Positions 53,725 through 64,000 of a stretch of DNA of 64,000 nucleotides are shown here, piece by piece. Under the pieces are notes generated by a model. The model was not told the DNA's origin. It was given only the letters and a program-made list of their open reading frames with translations, and did no database searches. The position numbers and the translations under genes were made by a program. Position 1 is the stretch's first letter; each line of letters starts with the position of its first letter. The stretch comes from Lineus longissimus (taxonomy: Eukaryota; Nemertea; Pilidiophora; Heteronemertea; Lineidae). The DNA lies in assembly GCF_910592395.1 (NCBI RefSeq), contig NC_088323.1:8930001-8994000 (forward strand), written 5' to 3'.

Positions 53725-54430
53725 TATTTGGCAAGCCCGGCTCACCAAACAGCGCCTTTTTCTGCCCTAGATGGAGAGCCGAACTCATGCATATTCAACC
53801 ATTCAGGAGCTCATTATCATTCGTGGCAACACGGTCAGCAACACTGGAGTACAGTGAAACGCCTTTAGAAATGCACACTAATGCATTTAACATGCTTATC
53901 AGTTAAATCACGTTTATGACTTTTTTTGTAAATCCATACAGTCATGTACATGTACATGCTTCTTCATGGATTATTGACCAAAACCCGAGTTTAGTAACAG
54001 AAATTGAATCTAGAGCGGGAAGTCGGCCATTGTTAAATATGCGCATATAAATTCGAATATGACGTCACTGCTCTCTGATTGGCCAACATGTTGTAACCTC
54101 TCCGGCTCGCCAAAGAGGGTAGTATTTTTGCCCTGTTTGGCAAGCCCGGTGTAATGTTTTTGAGTGTTTCTGTTTTTGAGTGTTTCCCCTCATTGTTTGG
54201 GAACGCTCAAAAATAGATTGACGAGTTTTTCTGTGTATCCCCCCTATTGAAAAGTCATGGTCTCTCTAGCTGCATATTGTTTGGAAACACTGAAACATGG
54301 GGAACAACCACAGATGTTACACCGGCTCGCCGAACAGGGTGGCTTTTTAGTGCTGTTTGGCAAGCGGCTCTCCAAACAGGACAAAAAAAGATGCCTGTTC
54401 GGCGAGCGGCTTGCCAAATAGACCCGGCCA
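53725..54430. repeat. Palindrome cluster built on CTGTTTGGCAAGCC
   Basis: GGCTCGCC(A/G)AACAGGG and its inverse alternate at 53,729-53,756, 54,103-54,150, 54,322-54,368 and 54,374-54,416, giving at least three adjacent hairpins. Between them, TTTTTGAGTGTTTC repeats at 54,157-54,188. Non-coding: the open frames 54,247-54,438 and 54,255-54,470 translate these repeats. Confidence 0.7.
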
Positions 54431-55800
54431 AACCATAAAGTACTTCAGGCACAGATGGGAGGTTGTGCATCTATTCTAGATTTGAAATAGTATTTCCCGG
54501 CTACATTTAAAAGGGAGTATACGACTATGAGGTTCAGGACGTGCATAAGGAGGAGTTCATAATGTTGCGTGACGATGTGAAAAACACAGAATCATGGCAA
54601 CCGCTTTATCAGTAGCTGCATTATTTTCGGAAATTCACTAGGTTTTAAATCATTCCATTGAAATCTTATATGCACGCTACTCCGTATCGGCTAAGCCCTG
54701 GAAAATGCACCGCCGACTTGTCCTACAGATAGCCAACAAATTGGAAAACATGCATGGGTTGGTTTTATGCGTTCACCGCAAAGTAAAGTTATATTGTCCA
54801 TGTTGCCAGATGAACTGGTTATTTTAGTGTATCACTACCATAATGGACGTAGAGGTGTAAACGTTTGTAATCTAACTCCTCCGTCAGTTTAGATCGAATG
54901 ACAACAAAACTTCTCCTTTGAGTCGAGATTGATAAAGAGTAACTCTTGGCGGGATTTAATTTTGGAATTCCGGGGCGATTATGGAGAAATTGCATTTTGT
55001 GTTGTTTCCATACAAGGGCATGGTCATCATCATAAGGCAGATTGTCTAAAGTCAACAGGAGTTCTCATTAGCATATGGAGCCATTTCATGAGTCAACAGT
55101 GTGGAAATATACCGAAACAAAACCAAATTGCAAAACAAATATCAGCGTAAATTGTTCAGGTACCTACAAATGCTATTTATTCTGCCATTTCATGTTGATT
55201 TCAATTGCTTTATTCACTTTTAACCGAGAGAAACAACCCCTTTGACCAGTTGATGGCTTTGCATGTGACCATACGATTCACCACCTTCACGACATGCAAA
55301 TATTTCTAAACAACTTTATACTAGCCTCTTTGCACACAACAAGATAAGGGATCTACACGTATTGTGGCTCTGGCGCGTTAAGCATACATGTATAGCCTAT
55401 AGACTAATCTAATATGGGAGAGACTGAGAACCTATTCTTAGTAAAGCAGGTATATCCCCGGGGGGGCTGATGATGGGGTGAAAATGCTCTGGTTGAGGAG
55501 ATATTCCGAGGGACCCGATAGGGATATTGTTTATGGGTGCTGTGTTGGCCACATCTAGCCCTTGATTATAAAGGGATTTTCAAATGAAGGTAACCATGGT
55601 CTGTCTAAAAGTGCTCTACCACAGCTTTCAATACTTGGTGTATCTGAAGAGGCACTCATGGGATGGCCTATCAAGGAGCTGCTGCGCAATGCTGAACCTC
55701 TAGCTTGCCTGTCGACTAAATGCCTTGCCCGAGACCTTGCTCGGAGGAGCACGCATTTTAAAGTTATAGTGTGATATTGTAATTGGTTCGAACCATTGGG
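54431..55800. other. No gene recognised
   Basis: Several frames of 70-86 codons overlap on both strands at 55,555-55,815, none with a recognisable motif. A short G-run is at 55,459. Confidence 0.4.
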
Positions 55801-55930
55801 CAGCCGACATGACATATGATGGCATATCAGAGTTCTCCTTCTTTTTCTCCGTATATAAAATAGCTTTGCGCAGCCGACAAGACATGTGAAGGCCTATCTG
55901 AGTTATCTTTCTTCTTTTCCATATGAAAGG
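55801..55930. repeat. 72-bp tandem duplication
   Basis: GCAGCCGACATGACATATGA at 55,800 and GCAGCCGACAAGACATGTGA at 55,872 start two copies that continue through GGC(A/C)TATC(A/T)GAGTTC and a T-rich stretch. No coding. Confidence 0.6.
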
Positions 55931-56261
55931 GGGCCAATTGCTGACTAAGGAACAAGGCATGTTGACACTGACTCATCATCTATATCGGACAAATTGATAT
56001 ACTTTTATACGCAAGCAACAGCACAGAGTCTGGGTCTGTGGACAATTGGATGGTTGAATTTGTCTCTTCGATATGGCCCCGTTGATATTGCATTAGATTT
56101 TCATTGCAATTCAATCTTTGGGCCCATGCAATTCAAGGTATAGCCCATTTGAACCTGCCTGCGCTAGGGGTATAATCAATGCTAGTATTTACCAATTAGG
56201 GCGCATGCGTGCTGCTTTTATAGTGATGCAGCCATATTCTCCTACAATAGCTCTATCCAGA

Positions 56262-57790
56262 AGTACTAAGGTAGCAGGAAGGGTTGGGCGTTTGTGGTTT
56301 CTGAGTCTGAGGGGGTTGGTGTCTGTTGACTGTGCTTTAAGAGAGACTAGGCATGGCGCCAGTCTCTCTTAAAGCACAGTCAACAGGCATTTGGTCTCAG
56401 TATTTGGGTTTTGATTGCCATGACTGTACCCCTGTAAAAGTCGGAGGAGGAGAAGTTTGGAATGATGAAAGCATTGAAGAAGAAGAAATGTTATTATTGA
56501 GGAAAGCAAAATTTATTATGAGACTAGAAGGCAGTGTCAGCTGCATTTGCAATGGCAGTACAGTACATGTAGGTGGAACAGGTCCCCCGTGGCCTTTGAA
56601 ATGGGTGGGGGGAGAATGTGCCAAGGAAGTATAATGACTTGAGCTGCCAACTCTTAAGAGGCCCTTCGAGGGTTTGTGCATCTGAAATTAAGGATTTTGC
56701 GGGTGTGCTCCCATAGTTTAAGGAGCGAATTCTCTGACCTAAAGATGCCACGGATTTTGGTTGGATTTGGGGGAAAATAATGAGTGGGTTGTGAAAATCC
56801 TTAAGGGTTGGCAGCCGTGACTTGATTATTTTGAAAATGGCGATCTGAAGACATTAAAAGGTGGAACATGGCATTTTATCGGCTTTGAAGTGTTCCGCAG
56901 TTAAAGGGGGATTATAGGCAGCAGCTAGGTAGGCAAGATAAAGTCATACAAATTCGCCAATAGGGGTATCTCATGATTTAAAGTGTTCCGCAATCCTACT
57001 GAAGAAGTGGACTGCTGGGACAGCTCGCAGTTTACCACGATGCAGATCATCCGGATACATGAAGCAACCCATAGGACACCTGACAATTGGGTAACAGAAT
57101 TCGTTCAGGGCTGACCCAGTTGACCACTTTGTATGCATTCGTGGAAAGTGCCCAGTTGTTTAGTAACATCCTGAAAATGTGGCTGCAGGTGTTGGGATCG
57201 TTGCATTTCAGGTGTCCAAATGTCCAGCACTGGTAGCCACGAGTCTCTGAGGGGGTGAGGAAGGAAGCGCATAAGTGTTTCACTATTTGCATACCCAGGT
57301 TTACTGAGTCATGTCCATATGACAGCAGGCCAACAATCCGCCCATGTAGCGGTCCGGAGTTTCTGTGTTCGAGGGCAGACAGAGGAGCAGCATTGATGGC
57401 AAACCAGCTGACCAGGTACTATACCAGATTTGTCACCATATTGGCGCTTGATGATATGTTTGTTGTTCGTATTGTCTGCATTTAATTCCTTTAGCGTGAT
57501 GGGGTAGTGAAGAGTTGATGTGCGATGGCAGATAGCACAGTCGTTGCTTTGCATGACAGCTGAAAGTGAATGTGATATCATAGAACTGAGGCGTTTGCAA
57601 TGAGACTATAGGTGAAGTAGAAGCAATGAGTGAAACGGGCCATCTTCCGGTGACTAATTTACAGAGTAAGGGCACTTGGTGTTGTTAGATTCAGCATCAA
57701 ATGTATTCCTCGTACAAGGGTGAATAGTGTGGACATACAGTGAGAGGTGAGATACCCCTATTGACTACTTCTTGTAACTTTATCTTGGAC
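56262..57790. mobile_element. Composite repeat, inverted copy of 2580-3717
   Basis: The order of blocks is the reverse of that in the gypsy insertion: AGGAAGGGTTGGGCGTTTGT, the long hairpin at 56,326-56,395, the frame 56,353-56,634, a MITE end at 56,901 (TTAAAGGGGGATTATAGGCA), and the CATTCACTTTCAGCTGTCAT block at 57,560 in inverted form. The 56,353-56,634 frame (GFDCHDCTPVK, EEEEMLLLRKAKFIMRLEG) is open but is shared with 3429-3626, so it is part of the repeat. An extra 57,000-57,480 segment is not in the other copy. Confidence 0.65.
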
Positions 57791-58330
57791 AAGCCCTTCG
57801 GCGACATAGGCTCACTGGTTTAATGATGGTTTAGGTGGTGCATTGATCACTTTCTGGATGTGCGCTTGTTTTCGATGCGTGGAATTCATTTGAGGTGAGG
57901 GAGTTCAATTGTTGGGGTGTGGTAGGGATAGGGGCCGGCAGCATTAGGATGTGTGAGGGCCAATATGATAAATGTACAGTTTGGTTGTGGGCGAGGGGAA
58001 CTCGAAACTGCTATTGTAAGGTACCCCACTCAAGCCTAAAGCCCTATTGACAAAGTTAACTGCCAGATTATAAAGTGCCGTGCCGGGGGGGGGGGGGGGG
58101 GAATCACTGTCAATTACAGTTATATTACATCTTTATTACGTACCGGTAATTATTACTTCATTAGGACTTAGAGTAACCATCAGACTGGTACCAATTTATA
58201 GGGCAAGTAACTGCACTGACTTTTTATTAACCGGCACAGGGGTAATTAGTGAAAGTTGGGGGGGGGGGATGTTTATGCAAGAATGGAAATTGTCCAAATA
58301 ACCTCCTGTTCATTCTAGTGAGTGAAGAGT
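57791..58330. other. No gene; G-runs
   Basis: G-runs at 58,084-58,100 and 58,258-58,268. The frame 58,080-58,301 begins in the G-run and has no recognisable content. Confidence 0.45.
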
Positions 58331-58339
58331 TCGGAGATA

Positions 58340-58640
58340 AATGTCTTTGTCAAGCCCGTTTCTTCATATTTCAAATAAAGCAGGTTCTTTTAATGGTTTC
58401 TTTTCAAAGAAACGTAGTGTCTTCATGGACCTATCAACTAAACTTTAGTTTATAAGGTCCAAGTGTCTTTTCAAAAAGGTTTCATTTAAAAAAACTTTTC
58501 AAAAACCTAGTTTCGTTTCAAAAACCAGGTTTCTTTACAAATAAACTTGTTTTTTATAAACCTGATCAAAGAAACGAAGTTTCGTTGAAAAGAAACCAAG
58601 TTAATTTAAAAGAAACCTGGTTTATTTGAAACTGATGAAC
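58340..58640. repeat. GAAACC/GGTTTC palindrome array
   Basis: Around a dozen short alternating words (AAACCAGGTTTC, GAAACGAAGTTTCG, AGAAACCTGGTTT) with spacing near 20 bp, plus a GGACCTATCAACTAAACTTT hairpin at 58,427. Each unit can fold, and outer units pair with inner ones. Non-coding. Confidence 0.65.
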
Positions 58641-58724
58641 AACGGCTTGCCATAAACGGCCGAGCAATCGATAATCTGTAAGTCAAGATGATAAGGCCCA
58701 CCCAATCACAAGACACTGTGAAGG

Positions 58725-58842
58725 CATCAGATGCACAGGAACTTGACGCAAAAGAAGAAAAAAATGAAATATGTAATCATATAACAGATTCTCTTATGAT
58801 TACTATGTTTTGCATCAAGTTCCTGTGATCAGATGCATCCTG
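58725..58842. repeat. Foldback of ~110 bp
   Basis: CAGATGCACAGGAACTTGAC at 58,728 is mirrored by GCATCAAGTTCCTGTGATCA with CAGATGCAT at 58,812-58,840. The loop is AT-rich. Confidence 0.7.
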
Positions 58843-59625
58843 CATCATCTTTTTACATATATGCTGAAACATGAGCATCAGTAAAAGTAACGGGAATTGA
58901 TACAAATTTTCAATTGACAAGCCCAAGCCTTCTCAAGAACGAAAAAAGTTCCGAGTCCAAAACGTAAACAACAACACGTGGTTATGATCTTTAAAAAGAT
59001 ACGGACACGGAATTCTATGTGACGTCATTCGCGCCAAAGGACGGCACGATCTTGTCTGATTTCCCGCGTGCTTTCCCCCACAGATTTGTCTGACAATCGA
59101 AGAAACCTGTAATTGCCATTTTTCTTTGAACGTTTATGAGAACGATTATAGAATAGAAATATGCAACAGGTTTTATGTCTTTGTTGAAATGACGTACTAG
59201 ATGTTTTAAGTACTACTTTCGTGTGCGATTCGCTCTGGGTGGTGGAATTAGTGGCGCGGTGGCAATATCATGAGATGCCGAAAGCGTGGTTACCTCGTTC
59301 CGAATGCTCACAACAACCTTCTTTTCATAAAGTCATACATGTGCAATACTTCATCAATCCCAGGTTGATCGGATAAATCGTTCCCACATCATGACGTTCC
59401 AATTTAATTTTGCTACATTTGATTTGCAATATCGTACATTTCTGAGGAAATAAGACGTATTATATATGTTCTAAACACCTTAAACCCAAATAAAGCCGCA
59501 TTGAAACATCCAATTTTGAGCACAGAAACATTACACCAATTTAAAGCATGGCCGAGGGGACGAACTGTCAAGGGGTCGATTTGTACCAAGGACGATTTGA
59601 CCGCTTTGCTCGTGCCATGCGGTAT

Positions 59626-59955
59626 CTGCCCATTCCGCCTTAACCTTATTCGCCTTATCCAATTTTGCCTTCTCCCATTTAGCCTTCTCCTAACTTGCCT
59701 TTTCTCAATTCGCCTTCTACGATTTCGCCATCGTCTTATCTCGCCTTTGTTCCAATTGGCCTTCTTCCTAACTCGCCTTCCTCTCATCTTGCCTCATCCT
59801 AGTTTGCCTTTTCTTATTTCGCCTTTGTCCTATTCTGCCTTGGTTCCATCCTGCCTTATCTCATCTTGCCTTTTCTTGATTGACCTTTATGTCAATTCGC
59901 CTTCTTCCCGTTTTGCCTTCTCCCGTTTCGCCATATCTCACCTCGCCTTTTATCA
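59626..59955 (+). repeat. CGCCTT minisatellite, forward array
   Basis: About 20 units of 15-18 bp with the form (T/C)TCGCCTT(N)TNCCATTT; examples are ATTCGCCTTATCCAATTT and TTGCCTTTTCTTATTTC. It begins with ATGCGGTATCTGCCCATTCC. The open frame 59,501-59,986 is only a translation of the array. Confidence 0.8.
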
Positions 59956-60344
59956 ATCCAAAAGTTGGTTTTGGAGATACATGTAAGCTTACATGTAGAT
60001 GGTTCAGAAGTTATGAAGATTTGAAAATATTGGTAATTAAGCAACAGCCTTGGGTAGGGTACAAAAACATAATTCGTGGAAACACTCTTATATGAAAGAT
60101 TGGCCCCACAAACATGGGTAAAACATGGGTAAAAGAGACAAAAGTCTTTTGTAATATGGTATGTAATGTAATATGACTATAATGGCTGAGAAGTTATCTA
60201 CACTTGTAATTTTGGCAATGTCCACCGGGTTTTGGTTGCGGGTAACCCCGAATGGACCCTAGAAGCCCTTCAACACTGTTGAAGACACTTTCATATGAAA
60301 GATTGACTCAACAAACATGGGTAAAGACACCAAGTTTGTTGCAA

Positions 60345-60715
60345 AGTAGGAAGAAGGCGAAATGGGAAGAAGGCGAAATAATACAAAGGCGGGGCGGGTA
60401 AAGGCGAGATAGGATGAAGGCGAATTAGGACAAAGGTAAATTAGGACAAGGTGAAATAGGAGAAGGCAGATTAAGACAATGGCAAACTGAGACGAAGGCA
60501 AGAATGGATAAGGCAACTTGTGATAAGGCAAGATAAAACAGAGGCAAAATAGCATAAGGCGAAAAATGAAAAGGCGAAAAAAGACAAAGGCGAGATAGAA
60601 TAAGGCGGATTGGGAAGAGGCAAAATTGGAAAAGGCGAAATAGGAGAAGGCGAAATGTATATTTTTTAAAGGCAAAATGGGAAAAGGCGAAAAAAGACAA
60701 GGCGAAATGGGCATG
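60345..60715 (-). repeat. CGCCTT minisatellite, inverted array
   Basis: The complement of the forward array: AAGGCGAAATGGGAAGAAGG and similar, about 22 units. It ends with GGCGAAATGGGCATGAACCT and GCCATGCA, the mirror of the beginning of the forward array. The open frame 60,259-60,729 on the minus strand is an artefact. Confidence 0.8.
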
Positions 60716-61215
60716 AACCTGCCATGCATAAACTCGTACGAAATTCATTCCTTTATCTGCACATGTTTGTCGGCCGTTTGTCGATCGATTCGATATAAAT
60801 ACACAATATATAAATATGAAATAGATAGTTTGTGGCGATGACGCCAACACTCGTGGATTTGCACTGCTCGGGTTTTTTCCAAAAAATATTCGAAATTGCG
60901 AAGGTAATGGATTCGCTGAAACATAGAACGCTCGTCCCCATGCATGAGCTTACGTACATAAGACCATAATAAATCCATATTACTCACCCCCTGGACAAGG
61001 GGCGTTCCTAAATTACATGGCAAATCGACAAAAACGGATATATTCGGTGGTTTATGGTCCAAAATCACTTCACGAGACACAACTACGACGCTGAACGCAG
61101 CCACTGATACCAATTGCGCCCACATCGGTCAACGCATATAGACAAACGGTGTAAACGCAAAATGAGGTTGAAAATCTGACATAAAAATAATGGTCACTAT
61201 GGGACAGTGAGCCAA

Positions 61216-61925
61216 TAGACAGTGAGCCATGACAGATTAGCATGATGATTGAAGTGGTCGTTTATGCCATGCTACTTGCTCTGGTGCAGTAGGCGTTAGG
61301 AGTATAGTCTGCTGTATACTTTTTTAGCGAGTTTAGGATGACGTTGACACTTGGCAGGGGTGATGAGATGCAGTGGCCGAGTATTACTTACTTTATTTGG
61401 ACTTTTTCCGAGTTTGCTGTAGTAAGACCCACGGCCGCCGACCGGGTGTGAAAAGCTGGCGGTGCCTCTGCCGCTCTGGCTTCTTTGCTACAAACTCGCC
61501 TACCCCTAGGCCTAGGCTACCTTTCATGCAAACAGCAACTGCATAACTATATGAATAATGAATTGTTCATTGACCTGCCTGGTTACAATACATTACAGGG
61601 TCAGTGTGAGCAGGTGTGTGACTGTTAGCGATTCGACTATGGCTGGGCCAATAGCCTTGCGCTTATTGCTTGACCATGTCCATGTCGTCATGATACCTGT
61701 ATGCCTATACGTATACGTTGACTTCAGAATTCACCGGCCATCCGCATCAGGCTGCAAGTGCAACTCTGTCAGTCAGTGTCACCCAAACCAGGTCATACCA
61801 ATGCTGCCAGCGATTCACAGACAACTAATTGACACTTCGATGAGTATTTCCATCACCTCGACATCTGAAAACTTACTGATTTTGTACGGAAAGCAAGCAG
61901 TGAACGATGTAAACATTAATGGATG
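61216..61925. other. No gene recognised between duplicated blocks
   Basis: The frame 61,558-61,926 (122 codons) has no domain or repeat partner. I see no other support for coding. Confidence 0.35.
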
Positions 61926-62550
61926 ACGGGGTGTAATGAAGAAGCGTGATTACCTCGTTCCGAATGCTCACCATAAGCTTAGTTGCATACAGTCATACAC
62001 CTGCAATACTTCATCGATCCCAGGTTGATTATCGGCTAATGTAGCATATCATTATCACACCCCCGGATCAAACCTTACTAATCAAACCTGAAACTATCGA
62101 ACTGACACGATATTCGTTCTTTTCTTTAAATATTTGTCGATGGAATCAAATGGAATCAAATGGAATAAATTGTTTGTTGCCGATTTGCACTACTCACACG
62201 CTTCCAAAAAATCAACATTTTGCGAATGTACTCGATTTGTTGGAACATAGTAAGCTCGTCCCCTTGTACGAATGTACGTACATATGACCATAATAAATCA
62301 ATATGAATAACACCCTGGAAAAGGGGCGTGGCAAAATTACTTGAAAAAAACGAAAAAAAACAGATATATACGATGGTTTGTTGTCCAAAATCACTTCAGG
62401 AGACACACCTATGATGCCAAACACGGCCAATGATGCCGATTGCGCCCGAACCGGTCAGCCCTTATGGACAAACGAGGTTATCGCAAAATGAGGTTAAAAA
62501 AACCATGCAACTTTAACTGGTCACTATAGACAGTGAGCCAATATTATATT
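61926..62550. repeat. Duplicated block, copy without minisatellite
   Basis: The partner of 59,250-61,215. A GGAATCAAAT tandem (three units) is at 62,140-62,165. No coding: the frame 62,212-62,430 corresponds to a differently broken frame in the other copy. Confidence 0.7.
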
Positions 62551-62559
62551 AGTATTGAA

Positions 62560-62743
62560 CTTCTCGTGTTTCGACAGATGACTATGGGGCATTGGGTCTT
62601 GTTAGAATTAGCGCGCTGAATGTATTCCTCGTACAAGCGCGAAAAGTTTCGACCTGCAAGAGGTAAGAAACCCCTATTGACTACTTCATGTAACGGTAAC
62701 TCTATCTTGCGAACCTAGTTCCTACCTATAGTGTCCCTTTAAG
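62560..62743. mobile_element. TATAGGCAG MITE, diverged copy
   Basis: Interior CATTCCTCGTACAAGCGCGA and right end CCTACCTATAGTGTCCCTTT, AA. Adjacent to the inverted composite repeat, in the same relation as in the 2.6-kb copy. Confidence 0.6.
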
Positions 62744-63930
62744 ACGGAAACCCACTCAGGCCACTGTGTGGGGATATTGATATTTACCTATACTGCTACT
62801 TGGATAGCCACTGTGTCGTTGAGTGGAAGAGTGCTCTGTCGACGTGTGCCTGTAATGTCAATGAAAGTATGATGAGGTGATGACGATAGTGGAATGACGA
62901 AATATTGGAAAGAGATCTATTCCTAGAAGAACATAAGTCGTGCTTTGACTAGGTGGCGCATTTTAGAATCAGCAGTGAGCACTGCGTGTAACATGGTGGA
63001 GGCAGCGGAGATACTATAAACTGTGTCGAAAGTATTGTTATAGGGCCTTCCCTAGGCCATTGGGGTTAAATTTACAATCCCTGATTGGAAAGACATAGTT
63101 TGATCGCATTCAACTATAAATCCATTGAACAGTTGTGTTCCTTTAGTCAACCGATGACCCTTTTTTTGGCCATGATCGTGGATTGTAAACTCTAAATGTA
63201 TTATGGACTGGAAGACGGGGAAAACACAAGTGAAATAGACCAAAACAAGTGATTTTGGGGCTTTGGTTTAGACGCATATGCCACATGCGCCATGCGGGAT
63301 TATACGGTTCATGTTGTTGACATCTACATCTAGTGCTGTTATTGGTAATGGTACATGGTAGGCCTAATCATCATGCCTATATGTTTCAGGAAAAGCTCGG
63401 AGTAAAATGAACTGCCGATGAATAATTATGTTGTTCATGTTTACCATGTTTACTAGTACATAGCCATAGGGTATGCACTGGCCAGTGCACTTTCTGCACG
63501 TCGTCATGGTCATGCACGTGATACCTTGCACATCTTGTTCTTTGCATGCGCATGCTTTTTGGGCAAAATCACTTGCACCAACACTAATGAATAATGTCTT
63601 CTTATCCCTATGACTCCATACACAGTGAGGGCATTGTCCCATTCCCATCAAATGGTGACTCTGAGTACCGTATTAGGGTGGAAGTTGGGGAGCAAAAACC
63701 TACCGTTGCACGCGTCATGGTCAGCAGTGGTCACCTTAGCGCGATATGGAACATTCTTTCGAAACTCATGAGAGTCTGCTCATTAGCATATCTCGCGCAC
63801 TGCTCCTTCTGGTCAAACATCGTAGTGAAATCGTAATGGAAAACGTCTGGCTTTGCGCCAGACTAATAAGTGAAAAACTGATAGGTAAAGAACGGCGCGT
63901 TGGCCCTTGCGCCAAGGGCTGGTTGCTTGG
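62744..63930. mobile_element. Composite repeat, inverted copy of 1280-2400
   Basis: The minus strand matches the left half of the insertion in the gypsy RT: GTCTGGCGCAAAGCCAGAC hairpin at 63,846-63,867, the GCAGTGCGCGAGATATGCTA block, TTAGTGTTGGTGCAAGTGAT and the GCCTCCACCATGTTACACGC block. Relative to the 1-3.7 kb copy it lacks about 250 bp near the end (after GGCCAACGCGCC) and has a 50-bp insertion near 62,930. Frames such as 63,364-63,651 are conserved with 1549-1842 but have mutually shifted ends, so I do not call them genes. Confidence 0.65.
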
Positions 63931-64000
63931 GACGTTTGAAGACCTGCATTGAACTATATTGCTTCTCGGTGACATGGGGAGACCTTCAGGGATAATGTCA

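Larger units (their letters stand above)
59250..61215. repeat. Duplicated block, copy with minisatellite insertion
   Basis: 59,285-59,385 (GGTTACCTCGTTCCGAATGC, CAATACTTCATCAATCCCAG) matches 61,945-62,040. 60,860-61,215 (GAGCTTACGTACATAAGACC, AAAATCACTTCACGAGACAC) matches 62,190-62,550. In the second copy the two parts lie about 150 bp apart; here they are separated by about 1.4 kb containing the inverted minisatellites. So this block is a tandem duplicate that later received an insertion. Confidence 0.7.

Noticed and set aside
54247-54470. Overlapping frames on both strands
   Set aside because: Both translate the palindrome cluster.
56353-56634. Acidic 93-codon frame
   Set aside because: Shared with 3429-3626 inside the composite repeat and starting within a hairpin arm; no evidence of selection on the protein.
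59501-59986. 161-codon frame rich in F, L and R
   Set aside because: It is a translation of the CGCCTT minisatellite. The frames at 60,259-60,850 on the minus strand are the same effect.
1-64000. CRISPR arrays, rRNA genes, bacterial operons
   Set aside because: No regularly spaced identical repeats with unique spacers, no rRNA landmarks, and gene structure is eukaryotic with introns and abundant retroelements.

Overview
The window looks like animal nuclear DNA. It is AT-leaning and gene-poor, with no bacterial operons, no rRNA or functional tRNA, and no virus-like gene block. Nearly everything recognisable is a transposable element or a recent segmental duplication. The mixture of Ty3/gypsy, RTE-like, Jockey-like and CR1-like retroelements, a tRNA-headed SINE with a GCGCTATATAA-type tail, an integrase-core DNA transposon, many foldback/MITE elements and PAN-like cysteine-rich exons suits a marine invertebrate such as an echinoderm, hemichordate, lancelet or lophotrochozoan. 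The sequence alone does not fix the species.

Layout. 1-6.4 kb is a decayed Ty3/gypsy pol. Its reverse transcriptase is split by a 2.8 kb composite repeat that recurs, inverted, at 56-58 kb and 62.6-63.9 kb. A possible short LTR with primer-binding site lies at 6.87-7.07 kb. 7.8-10.2 kb holds a PAN-like exon copy split by a 1.6 kb TIR element. 10.6-13.3 kb holds the first of three paralogues of an unrecognised gene of about 330 codons. 13.3-16.6 kb is an integrase-core transposon with long inverted repeats and a 6-bp target duplication. 16.9-18.9 kb is a TIR-flanked element carrying a Jockey-like fragment. 20.7-22.6 kb is a two-ORF DNA transposon. 24.4-26.3 kb is another TIR pair. 29.2-30.7 kb has a second PAN-like copy and a SINE enclosed in perfect inverted repeats. 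30.7-33.7 kb contains remnants of a multi-copy transposon-like gene. 35.4-38.7 kb is paralogue 2. 38.7-44.6 kb is mostly featureless. 44.7-46.1 kb is an RTE-like pseudogene. 47.3-51.6 kb is paralogue 3 on the minus strand, with a foldback element inside its upstream region. 52.2-53.2 kb has two tandem PAN-like units. 54 kb and 58.4 kb are palindrome clusters. 59.2-62.5 kb is a tandem duplication, one half of which contains a pair of inverted minisatellite arrays.

The most interesting content is the three-copy gene family (11.85, 37.0 and 48.7 kb). The long reading frames are open in all three copies, amid heavily decayed repeats. Indels between the copies keep the frame and many differences change the protein. 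No copy has an ATG in the shared position, so the start is probably supplied by an upstream exon, and conserved upstream coding-like blocks are visible. The second highlight is a transposon group recognised from sequence alone: an autonomous-type integrase element and a 547-bp foldback share the end TACGGTGGC, have 6-bp target duplications and carry arrays of short GC palindromes inside their ends. These genes do not form a pathway. The biology here is element invasion and local duplication.
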